A model generated the notes under the pieces. That model made no database searches. It worked only from the letters and a program-made list of their open reading frames with translations, and was not told the origin of the DNA. The translations under genes and the position numbers were made by a program. Positions 1-5,315 of a stretch of DNA of 5,315 nt are shown here, piece after piece (position 1 is the first letter of the stretch; each line of letters starts with the position of its first letter). Source of the stretch: an uncultured beta proteobacterium (GTDB taxonomy: Bacteria > Pseudomonadota > Gammaproteobacteria > Burkholderiales > Burkholderiaceae_C); NCBI GenBank assembly GCA_903870955.1, contig CAIQEX010000783.1, positions 1-5,315 of the forward strand. Reading direction: 5' to 3'.

Positions 1-8
1 GCCCCGGG

Positions 9-536
9 TCAGGGCCGGCGGAAGCTGGGTGGCAGCTTGCTCCAGTATTTGGACTTCAACGAATCCAGCCGCACCTCGCCGCCCTTGGATGGCGCCTGCA
101 CAAAGCGCCCATCACCCACGTAGATGCCGGCATGGTTGACCGTACCGTTTTGCGTAAACACCACCAGATCTCCGGTGCGGGCTGAAGTGGCCGGCACGGG
201 TTGTCCCCAGTCGGCGAGCGCGGCGACGGTGCGAGGTGCCGCAATGCCAGCGTGGGACTTGTACACGTAGCCAATCAGTCCGCTGCAGTCAAAACCGCTT
301 TCCGGCGTATTGCCGCCCCAGCGATAGGGCGTGCCGGCCAGGCTGATGGCAAATAACGTGACGTCGTTGGCCTGATCCAGCGTCAGTCGGGATGGAATCT
401 CGACTTCAAAAGGTGCTGGCGCAGGGGGTGGGGCCTGCGCCGGGGATTGCACGGGCACCGGAACGCTCGAGCAGCCCGCCAGCGCGAGCAGCACCCACAG
501 GGCATAGGCTGAAATAGGCGGCACGGAACGCTTCAT
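9..536 (-). CDS. NlpC/P60-family lipoprotein, probable peptidoglycan endopeptidase
   Basis: This 175-residue protein is a likely outer-membrane lipoprotein that cuts peptide bonds in peptidoglycan stems. A hydrophobic signal (about residues 10-21) ends in the lipobox L19-A-G-C22, so lipidation at Cys22 is expected; Ser at the next position does not signal inner-membrane retention. A proline- and alanine-rich spacer (25-45) leads to an NlpC/P60 domain (55-165) with the YRWGG motif (71-75), the nucleophile in D83-C-S-G86, and the catalytic His in N134-H-A-G-I-Y-V-G. The third catalytic position, His in E. coli Spr (F-V-H-A), appears to be Gln147 here (F-V-Q-A); family members also use other polar residues there. 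The start overlaps the upstream Nudix stop in ATGA (533-536), and no Shine-Dalgarno sequence is visible, so translation is probably coupled. The exact bond cleaved is not predictable. The family call is firm. Confidence 0.93.
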   Translation of the reverse strand: MKRSVPPISAYALWVLLALAGCSSVPVPVQSPAQAPPPAPAPFEVEIPSRLTLDQANDVTLFAISLAGTPYRWGGNTPESGFDCSGLIGYVYKSHAGIAAPRTVAALADWGQPVPATSARTGDLVVFTQNGTVNHAGIYVGDGRFVQAPSKGGEVRLDSLKSKYWSKLPPSFRRP

Positions 537-1408
537 GCAAACAGGGCCGCAAAGCCGCCTTCTGGCTCAAAACGCTTGTTGCGAAAGCGCAGCCGCGTCG
601 GGCCGGGCATGGCTGCCGTGGCGATACTGTGGCGCGGGTCGCCGGGGTAACAGATGACGCGGTCACCTTCGTGGTTGAACGGCTCGGGTTCTATCAAGGC
701 AGGCGGCACACTGCGCGCGGCTTGCAGGGCATTGGCAACGCTGGCGAAGCGCGACAGGTGCGCCAACGTCATGATTTGCGGTGGAGCCAGGGCGATCTGC
801 ATATCCCAATATTGCTCCAGTGCCACGCGCGGCGGTAGCCAAACACTTTCGGTGGTCTCGACGTTGTCATGGCTGGCGGTCTGGTTTGCCGGCAGGGCGG
901 CGACAAAGAAGCGGGTGTCAAAGCGCTTGCTGGAGATGGACGGCATTTTGGGCGTTATCCAGCGCGACCAGGGCAGCAAGGCTTGCGTTTGCAGGCGCAA
1001 TTGCAAATGCCCCAGTACCGCATTGAAGGCTTGCCCAGCCTTTATCTGCTCGGCCAATTGCAGGCTGTGGCTTTGCGCGGTGTCCTGGGCGAACAGCACG
1101 CCACACTCTTCAAAGGCTTCGCGAAGCGCCGCTACGTAGAGGCCCCGAGCCACATCCGGCGCTAGGTCGGGTTCGGCCAGTGCGGCATGCAAAGCGGCGC
1201 TGGGTTGATCCAGGTGAGCGGCTTCTGGCAGTTGCAAGTCGCTTTCATCGAGTTTGCCACCGGGAAACACGTAGGCTCCACCGAGCACATCGGACAGTCC
1301 GTGGCGCTTGACGAGAAAAACTTCGAGACCGCCAGGTCCATCCCTGAGGATAATGACCGTGGCGGCATCTCTGACGGGTGTGTGGACGATTTCAGAACTA
1401 ATTTCCAT
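533..1408 (-). CDS. Nudix hydrolase, NUDT19-like (probable CoA/acyl-CoA diphosphatase)
   Basis: This 291-residue protein probably hydrolyses a nucleoside diphosphate-linked substrate; relatives such as mammalian NUDT19 split CoA and acyl-CoAs. The Nudix box is split in the way typical of that subfamily: the glycines at F48-P-G-G51 are separated by an insertion of about 45 residues from the metal-binding helix R96-E-A-F-E-E-C-G-V104, where E97, E100 and E101 should bind Mg2+. The R162-F-D-T-R-F-F motif and the C-terminal Y-P-G-D segment (254-257) also fit this group. I chose ATG 1408 because AAGG lies 7 bases upstream; the in-frame TTG at 1432 would add eight residues but has no better site. 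It is first in a two-gene operon with the NlpC/P60 gene and divergent from the dehydrogenase. Family is firm; the CoA substrate is inference. Confidence 0.9.
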   Translation of the reverse strand: MEISSEIVHTPVRDAATVIILRDGPGGLEVFLVKRHGLSDVLGGAYVFPGGKLDESDLQLPEAAHLDQPSAALHAALAEPDLAPDVARGLYVAALREAFEECGVLFAQDTAQSHSLQLAEQIKAGQAFNAVLGHLQLRLQTQALLPWSRWITPKMPSISSKRFDTRFFVAALPANQTASHDNVETTESVWLPPRVALEQYWDMQIALAPPQIMTLAHLSRFASVANALQAARSVPPALIEPEPFNHEGDRVICYPGDPRHSIATAAMPGPTRLRFRNKRFEPEGGFAALFA

Positions 1409-1415
1409 AGACGGG

Positions 1416-1419
1416 CCTT
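1416..1419 (-). promoter_or_regulatory. Shine-Dalgarno site of the Nudix gene
   Basis: On the minus strand AAGG lies 7 bases before the ATG at 1408. It supports that start over the in-frame TTG at 1432. Confidence 0.55.
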
Positions 1420-1467
1420 GATGCAGCCTCAAATGGCTGGCTGATTTTCAGATAAGAATATTTTTTT

Positions 1468-1471
1468 GGAG
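1468..1471 (+). promoter_or_regulatory. Shine-Dalgarno site of the dehydrogenase gene
   Basis: GGAG lies 6 bases before ATG 1478. It overlaps the alternative in-frame TTG codon at 1466-1468, which makes that TTG an unlikely start. Confidence 0.75.
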
Positions 1472-1477
1472 TATGGA

Positions 1478-2392
1478 ATGGCGATAGATTTCAAAGGTCG
1501 CGTTGCGATTGTGACCGGTGCCGGTGGTGGTTTGGGGCGTCAACATGCTTTGGCGTTGGCGGCGCGAGGTGCCAAGGTTCTTGTCAACGACCTGGGCGGC
1601 GCGCGGGACGGCTCCGGGAGTTCGCTCACGGCGGCTGAACATGTGGTGGCCGAGATTCGTGCGGCCGGGGGCGAGGCCATTGCCAACGGCGCTTCGGTGA
1701 CCGATTGGGACGCGGTGCAGGCCATGGTGCAGCAGGCGGTCGACACCTGGGGCCGCATCGACATCGTGGTCAACAACGCCGGCATTCTGCGCGACAAGAC
1801 CTTTGCCAAGATGGATCTGGCCGACTTCCGCCTCGTGCTGGATGTGCACCTGATGGGTGCGGTGCATTGCACCAAAGCGGCCTGGCCACACATGGTGGAA
1901 CAAAAGTACGGTCGCATTTTGATGACCACGTCCAGCACCGGTCTGTATGGCAACTTTGGCCAGAGCAACTACGGTGCTGCCAAGCTGGCCCTGGTGGGCT
2001 TGATGCAGACCTTGGGGTTGGAGGGTGCCAAGAACAACATCCATGTCAATTGCCTGGCGCCTACAGCCGCTACGCGCATGACCGAAGACCTGTTGCCGGC
2101 CGAGGTGCTGGCCGCGTTGCAACCCCAGGCTGTGACGCCCGCCATGTTGGTGTTGGTGAGTGAGGATGCGCCCACGCGAACCGTGCTCTGTGCCGGTGCC
2201 GGCAACGTCGAGGCTGCCCATATCACCCTGACCCAAGGCGCATGGATCGGGCTGGACGGACACTCGCCAGAGCGCCTGGCCGAACAACTGGAGCAGGTAC
2301 GCGACCGCACGGCAGAAATGGTGCCGCCCAATGGTTCCGCACAGGGTGGTTATGAAGTGGGCCGCGCAATGGCCATGCTGAAGCCCGAATAG
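1478..2392 (+). CDS. Short-chain dehydrogenase/reductase, MFE-2 / 17beta-HSD4-like (probable 3-hydroxyacyl-CoA dehydrogenase)
   Basis: This 304-residue NAD(P)-dependent oxidoreductase has a classical Rossmann fold. Visible motifs are T13-G-A-G-G-G-L-G20 for cofactor binding, the V-N-D38-L-G-G segment whose Asp usually favours NAD over NADP, N99-N-A-G102, and the active site S152, Y165, K169 within an S-T-G-L-Y-G-N-F-G-Q-S-N-Y stretch. The N-D-L-G-G and Y-G-N-F-G-Q motifs are typical of the dehydrogenase domain of multifunctional enzyme type 2 (HSD17B4/FOX2), which oxidises (3R)-hydroxyacyl-CoAs in beta-oxidation. The hydratase and sterol-carrier domains of the eukaryotic enzyme are absent; this is a stand-alone dehydrogenase. 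ATG 1478 is preferred to TTG 1466 because of the GGAG at 1468-1471. The C-terminal part (200-304) is less conserved, so the substrate is uncertain; it may be a fatty, branched or aromatic acyl-CoA, or another alcohol. Confidence 0.92.
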   Translation: MAIDFKGRVAIVTGAGGGLGRQHALALAARGAKVLVNDLGGARDGSGSSLTAAEHVVAEIRAAGGEAIANGASVTDWDAVQAMVQQAVDTWGRIDIVVNNAGILRDKTFAKMDLADFRLVLDVHLMGAVHCTKAAWPHMVEQKYGRILMTTSSTGLYGNFGQSNYGAAKLALVGLMQTLGLEGAKNNIHVNCLAPTAATRMTEDLLPAEVLAALQPQAVTPAMLVLVSEDAPTRTVLCAGAGNVEAAHITLTQGAWIGLDGHSPERLAEQLEQVRDRTAEMVPPNGSAQGGYEVGRAMAMLKPE

Positions 2393-2420
2393 CGACGTTA
2401 AAGCAGCCCAAACGGTCGCT
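2391..2420 (+). terminator. Hairpin at the dehydrogenase stop codon
   Basis: AGCGAC (2391-2396) pairs with GTCGCT (2415-2420). The stem can be extended by GTT (2397-2399) with AAC (2411-2413) if G2414 is bulged, leaving an 11-base loop. It starts inside the TAG stop (2390-2392). No T-tract follows, so it is at best a weak or Rho-assisted end signal, or a 3'-end stabilising stem. Confidence 0.35.
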
Positions 2421-2439
2421 GCCAACTACCTGGCTCAGG

Positions 2440-2494
2440 ATGCGTCCCTAACGCGTCCCTAGCACGTCTCTAAGGCGTGCTTAACGCGTATTCA
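2440..2494. repeat. Degenerate 11-base tandem repeat, five units
   Basis: Five consecutive 11-base units start at 2440, 2451, 2462, 2473 and 2484. Against the second unit, ACGCGTCCCTA, the others match at 10, 8, 8 and 7 of 11 positions; all keep CGT at positions 4-6 and A at position 11. The last units include the minus-strand stop codon (2481-2483) and final codons of the membrane protein gene, so the repeat spans the end of one convergent gene. Its role is unknown; slippage is a simple explanation. Confidence 0.6.
2461..2481 (+). terminator. Stable hairpin between convergent genes
   Basis: AGCACGTCT (2461-2469) pairs with AGGCGTGCT (2473-2481) around a CTA loop: nine pairs, one of them a G-U wobble in plus-strand RNA that becomes an A-C mismatch in minus-strand RNA. 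Self-complementary ACGCGT copies at 2451-2456 and 2484-2489 could form an outer stem. The hairpin lies 69 bases after the dehydrogenase stop and touches the opposing gene's stop codon. It could end plus-strand transcription or block read-through, but it has no U-tract. Confidence 0.45.
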
Positions 2495-3695
2495 GCCCGC
2501 TGCGAACGGTTTCGTTGTCGCTGGGCGTTTCGATCTCGCCGGACAGCGCAATCTGTTCGGCTTCATCGATGACCTGCGTGGGAATCGCATTCGCCGCCGA
2601 GACGGTCACCGCACCCACGCTGAACTGTGGAATAAAGGAATGGATGACGTCGTTTTGCCCCACCACATCCAGCGGTTTGCTCATCAATGTGCGTAAGCGC
2701 TCGGTCATCCGTCCAACCAATTGAGGTTGCTTGATGGCCGAAATCACGACCACAAAACAGCGTGGGTGGTAAAGCCCGACAACACAACGGAAGCCCACAG
2801 CACGTCGCAAGCGCGCCGACATCGCAGAGAGGATTTGTTGGTCGACTTGGTGACCCGCCTCGTCGCTCAACGCATAGAGATTACGCAGATGCAGGCACAT
2901 CACTGTGCAATTGGTTTTCAGGCGGGCACTGCGCCAGAACGCGTCATCCACCTTGGATAGCAAAACCGATCCACGTGGCAGACCGGTGGCCGGGTCCATG
3001 CCTTGGGCAATGCCGGACAGGCGCTCCAGTTGGCGGATTTGGCGATTGTGGCGAATGGCCAGATTCACCATGGTCAAAAAAAACATGACCGTGGTGAACG
3101 AGCTGATGATCCACAGCCAATAGTCGGTGTTGTCCGTGAGCAATTGGTGGGAATAGAGGCCGGAAGTCGAAAAGGCCATGAACAGGCAGCCGATGGTCAT
3201 GTCGCGCGCCATGCGGTCACCCAACTGGGCTGCACGCAGCGAAGTCAGCGTTGCCATTAACACCGCCAGTGCCGAGAGTACGGCGGCAAACAGCAGAATT
3301 TCCATCTCATAGACATCGGCGAACAAGGCCGCCATGGCGGTGATGAGGATGGCGCAGATGACCAATGCCTTGGAGCCGGAGGAGATCGTGTGATACACCA
3401 AGCGGTCGTCAGCAGCCGAGCCGAGCCACTGGCCGAGATACAGCAGCACCATGGCGCCGCTTAACGGGCCCAGACTGGCTTTCAGGATCAAGACGGGTGT
3501 CACCGGTAGACCGGGAAAGATATCCTCAGGCAAGCCCGAGAGCAAGACACAGCTGCTGCCGGTGATGATCAAAAAGACCAGACTGCGCCAAGACGACAGA
3601 CTGCGGCTTCTGAAGACATCCATGACAGCCATCGTGCCAATGGTCAAAAGGCCACCCAGCATGACAGACCAAATTACATTTTCCAACGATTGCAT
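2481..3695 (-). CDS. Seven-helix membrane protein with degenerate GGDEF domain
   Basis: This 404-residue protein has about seven hydrophobic segments (roughly 7-28, 38-55, 65-92, 107-127, 130-152, 165-185, 193-215), a short charged linker (216-233), and a cytoplasmic GGDEF-like domain (about 234-390). The domain is recognised from D234-P-A-T-G-L-P, the G281-H-x-x-D285 turn, and the closing S-V-G-A...I-D-E-A-E-Q-I-A region. The signature itself is lost: where R-Y-G-G-D-E-F is expected the protein reads L-Y-H-P-R-C-F (308-314), the metal-binding Asp region is H269-L-R-N-L, and no RxxD inhibitory site is visible. Cyclic di-GMP synthesis is therefore unlikely; a sensor or protein-interaction role is inference. 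No EAL domain follows. ATG 3695 is chosen for its AGAGGG site; the frame stays open upstream to a TTG at 3884, but no ATG lies between and that would overlap gshA. Confidence 0.85.
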   Translation of the reverse strand: MQSLENVIWSVMLGGLLTIGTMAVMDVFRSRSLSSWRSLVFLIITGSSCVLLSGLPEDIFPGLPVTPVLILKASLGPLSGAMVLLYLGQWLGSAADDRLVYHTISSGSKALVICAILITAMAALFADVYEMEILLFAAVLSALAVLMATLTSLRAAQLGDRMARDMTIGCLFMAFSTSGLYSHQLLTDNTDYWLWIISSFTTVMFFLTMVNLAIRHNRQIRQLERLSGIAQGMDPATGLPRGSVLLSKVDDAFWRSARLKTNCTVMCLHLRNLYALSDEAGHQVDQQILSAMSARLRRAVGFRCVVGLYHPRCFVVVISAIKQPQLVGRMTERLRTLMSKPLDVVGQNDVIHSFIPQFSVGAVTVSAANAIPTQVIDEAEQIALSGEIETPSDNETVRSGLNTR

Positions 3696-3698
3696 ATT

Positions 3699-3704
3699 CC
3701 CTCT
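3699..3704 (-). promoter_or_regulatory. Shine-Dalgarno site of the degenerate GGDEF gene
   Basis: AGAGGG on the minus strand ends 3 bases before ATG 3695. The spacing is short but usable, and it decides for this start over any non-ATG codon in the upstream open frame. Confidence 0.55.
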
Positions 3705-3738
3705 ATTGTGCGTCACCAAAAAGGTGCCCGCTTGATTC

Positions 3739-3766
3739 TTGTCATGTCGCCCCCATGTGTTTTTAT
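3739..3766 (+). promoter_or_regulatory. Candidate sigma-70 promoter of gshA
   Basis: TTGTCA (3739-3744, five of six to the -35 consensus) and TTTTAT (3761-3766, four of six to the -10) are separated by 16 bases. Transcription would start near 3773, giving a leader of roughly 100 bases that contains the palindrome at 3818-3832. Placed by eye only. Confidence 0.33.
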
Positions 3767-3817
3767 CGCTATTTAGAGTCAATGGCGCAAGAAACACCTT
3801 CAACTTTCCCTTGGAGA

Positions 3818-3832
3818 GCGAAGTTACTTCGC
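3818..3832. promoter_or_regulatory. Perfect palindrome in the gshA leader
   Basis: GCGAAG (3818-3823) and CTTCGC (3827-3832) flank TTA: a 6-base inverted repeat with a 3-base centre, 45 to 59 bases before the gshA ATG. It could be a stem-loop in the gshA leader RNA or an operator half-site pair. No T-tract follows, so it is not a standard attenuator. No known regulator site was recognised. Confidence 0.4.
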
Positions 3833-3862
3833 CTGTGTTAACTTTGCGCCCGCAGAAAAAAC

Positions 3863-3868
3863 AAAGGG
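3863..3868 (+). promoter_or_regulatory. Shine-Dalgarno site of gshA
   Basis: AAAGGG lies 8 bases before ATG 3877, supporting that start. Confidence 0.6.
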
Positions 3869-3876
3869 CCACCGTT

Positions 3877-5315
3877 ATGGACAATTATTCTCAGGGCCCC
3901 GTCTTGGTCCCCCGCACACGCCTGACCGGTATCCGGCGCGGTTTGGAAAAAGAAAGTTTGCGCGCGCAAGCCAATGGGCGTCTGGCCAACACGCCACATC
4001 CGATTGCCTTGGGTTCGGCTTTAACGCACCCGCACATCACTACCGATTTCAGCGAGTCCCAGGTGGAACTCATCACGGGCGTGCACGCCCACGCACAGGA
4101 CTGCATGGATGAGCTGACCCGCGTGCAGCAATTCACCATGCGCTCCCTGGGTGACGAGATGCTCTGGGTCTCCAGCATGCCGTGTGGCCTGCCGACAGAC
4201 GACGACATTCCGCTAGGCCAATACGGCACATCCAATGTGGGTCGGGCCAAGACGGTGTACCGCAGTGGCCTGGGTTATCGTTATGGTCGGCGCATGCAAA
4301 CCATCTCCGGCATCCACTACAACTGGAGCGTGCCGGATCTGTCCAATGAGGCCTACTTTGGTCTGATTCGCAATTTTCGCCGCCATGCTTTTTTGCCGCT
4401 GTTTCTGTTTGGCGCGTCACCGGCGGTGTGCTCGACCTTCGTGGCCGGGCGGCCCCACCAATTGCAGCCCTTGAATCAGGGCACCATGTACTTGCCCTAT
4501 GCCACCTCCTTGCGCATGGGCCGTCTGGGTTACCAGAGCGATGCACAGGCCTCGCTGGCGGTGAGCTACAACGGCTTGGCGGGCTACGCCGCTTCGCTGC
4601 AGCAGGCCCTGACACAGCCCTATGCAGCCTACGAGGCGATTGGCGTCAAGGCCCCTGACGGTAGCTATCGCCAGCTGCAGACCACGTTGCTGCAGATTGA
4701 AAACGAGTTTTACGGCACGATTCGGCCCAAGCGCGTGATCTTCCCAGGCGAGCGTCCTTTGCACGCGCTGCGCGAGCGCGGTGTGGAATACGTGGAAGTC
4801 CGGCTGATGGATTTGAACCCGTTTGAACCCGTGGGCATCACGGCGCAAACCCTGCGATTCCTTGATGTGTTCCTGCTGCATTGCCTGCAGACCGATAGCC
4901 CGGATGACTCGCCCCGGGAGATTGCCGCCATTGGGCGCAATCAGCACCTGGCCGCCGAGCGTGGCCGGGAGCCCGGCCTGGAACTGGAAAAAGGCCAGGG
5001 GAAGATGACCCTTACGACCTGGGGCCTGGACATCGTGCAGCAACTCAAACCCATTGCCGCGCAGCTGGACGCCGAGTTCGCCACCACCGACTATTCCCGC
5101 GCCGTGCTGGATGCGGAACATGCCTTGCAGCACCCGGACACGACGCCCTCGGCGCGTGTGCTCAAAGCGGTGCAAGAAGAGTTTGACGGTTCTTTTGTTG
5201 CCTTCGTGCGGGCGCAGTCCATCAAGACGCGGCAAGCCATGCTGGACTTGCCCATGACCGATGCCGATGCGGCGTCCTGGGCCGAGCAAAGCGCCAAGTC
5301 GGTGCAGGATCAGGC
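3877..5315 (+). CDS. gshA: Glutamate-cysteine ligase, E. coli type (3' end outside the window)
   Basis: GshA joins glutamate and cysteine through the gamma-carboxyl using ATP, the first and usually rate-limiting step of glutathione synthesis in the cytoplasm. The frame is open without a stop for 479 codons to the window edge; E. coli GshA has 518 residues, and I estimate about 20 are missing. Conserved segments from memory of E. coli GshA: R21-G-L-E-K-E26, the T-D57-F-S-E motif with E64, Q115-Y-G-T-S-N120, T142-I-S-G-I-H-Y-N149, F178-G-A-S-P, I274-E-N-E-F-Y, R283-P-K-R286 and E307-V-R...N-P-F. E24, E26, D57, E64, H147 and E307 line up with metal- or substrate-binding residues E27, E29, D60, E67, H150 and E328 of E. 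coli. A loop after residue 153 is about 17 residues shorter than in E. coli. gshB is not in view. Confidence 0.96.
   Translation, partial: MDNYSQGPVLVPRTRLTGIRRGLEKESLRAQANGRLANTPHPIALGSALTHPHITTDFSESQVELITGVHAHAQDCMDELTRVQQFTMRSLGDEMLWVSSMPCGLPTDDDIPLGQYGTSNVGRAKTVYRSGLGYRYGRRMQTISGIHYNWSVPDLSNEAYFGLIRNFRRHAFLPLFLFGASPAVCSTFVAGRPHQLQPLNQGTMYLPYATSLRMGRLGYQSDAQASLAVSYNGLAGYAASLQQALTQPYAAYEAIGVKAPDGSYRQLQTTLLQIENEFYGTIRPKRVIFPGERPLHALRERGVEYVEVRLMDLNPFEPVGITAQTLRFLDVFLLHCLQTDSPDDSPREIAAIGRNQHLAAERGREPGLELEKGQGKMTLTTWGLDIVQQLKPIAAQLDAEFATTDYSRAVLDAEHALQHPDTTPSARVLKAVQEEFDGSFVAFVRAQSIKTRQAMLDLPMTDADAASWAEQSAKSVQDQ

Larger units (their letters stand above)
1409..1477. other. Divergent intergenic region between Nudix and dehydrogenase genes
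   Basis: These 69 bases must hold the start signals of both divergent genes unless promoters lie inside the coding regions. The right half is strikingly AT-rich against its surroundings: an A/T-rich run at 1452-1460 followed by seven T at 1461-1467. I could not pair any -35-like hexamer (TTGATG at 1418-1423 is the nearest on the plus strand) with a good -10 at normal spacing. No operator palindrome was recognised. Confidence 0.5.
3696..3876. other. Divergent control region between the GGDEF-like gene and gshA
   Basis: These 181 bases separate two divergent starts. They hold a candidate plus-strand promoter (3739-3766), a perfect palindrome (3818-3832), and a small inverted repeat, CACC (3714-3717) with GGTG (3723-3726) around five A, just upstream of the minus-strand ribosome site. 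On the minus strand TTGACT (3782-3777) resembles a -35 box, but no good -10 follows at normal spacing. No coding potential is credible here, although the minus-strand frame of the GGDEF-like gene remains open through it. Confidence 0.6.

Noticed and set aside
654..1165. Plus-strand open frames opposite the Nudix gene
   Set aside because: They overlap each other in different frames and sit opposite the split Nudix box and R-F-D-T-R-F-F motif, which define the real gene.
1466..1477. TTG start for the dehydrogenase
   Set aside because: The TTG overlaps the GGAG ribosome site that serves ATG 1478 at ideal spacing.
1705..2163. Plus-strand frame of 152 codons inside the dehydrogenase gene
   Set aside because: It is an out-of-frame reading of the dehydrogenase; residues 99-169 of the true frame carry the catalytic motifs.
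1448..2425. Minus-strand open frame of 325 codons opposite the dehydrogenase gene
   Set aside because: It lies antisense to a gene with a complete set of dehydrogenase motifs. The product is rich in His, Gln and Gly with no recognisable domain, as expected from reading GC-rich codons backwards.
3705..3710. CACAAT on the minus strand as a -10 box for the GGDEF-like gene
   Set aside because: It has no -35 at normal spacing, and transcription from it would leave almost no leader and remove the ribosome site.
3891..4615. Two overlapping minus-strand frames opposite the start of gshA
   Set aside because: They are shadows of gshA; their products show biased composition and no recognisable family.
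4417..5289. Minus-strand open frame of 290 codons opposite gshA
   Set aside because: The plus strand encodes conserved GshA motifs across the whole interval. The antisense product has no domain and no plausible ribosome site was seen.

Overview
The window looks like an ordinary chromosomal stretch of a GC-rich betaproteobacterium, most likely Burkholderiales (Comamonadaceae-like). This rests on codon use, an E. coli-type GshA, and the protein families present. The genus is inference; no marker RNA lies in the window. There is no phage, transposon, CRISPR array or RNA gene. Five protein genes fill nearly all of it, and no gap exceeds 200 bases.

Layout from left to right. (1) A two-gene minus-strand operon reads leftward from about 1408. 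It holds a NUDT19-like Nudix hydrolase (533-1408), then an NlpC/P60 lipoprotein (9-536), joined by a 4-base ATGA overlap. (2) Back to back with it, 69 bases away, a plus-strand short-chain dehydrogenase resembling the dehydrogenase domain of peroxisomal multifunctional enzyme type 2 (1478-2392). (3) An 88-base convergent gap with two hairpins and a degenerate 11-base tandem repeat that runs into the end of the next gene. (4) A minus-strand seven-helix membrane protein with a degenerate, probably catalytically dead GGDEF domain (2481-3695). (5) A 181-base divergent control region with a candidate promoter and a perfect 6-base-stem palindrome. (6) gshA, glutamate-cysteine ligase, on the plus strand from 3877, cut by the window edge shortly before its expected end.

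The Nudix hydrolase and the dehydrogenase may be linked: both belong to families that act on CoA or acyl-CoA, and they share one control region. The lipoprotein is a cell-wall hydrolase that appears to ride on Nudix expression. The membrane GGDEF-like protein and gshA share an intergenic region, but nothing links their functions. I found no convincing new multi-gene system. The points most worth a second look are the degenerate GGDEF protein, the repeat and hairpin region at 2390-2494, the Nudix/dehydrogenase pairing, and the leader of gshA.
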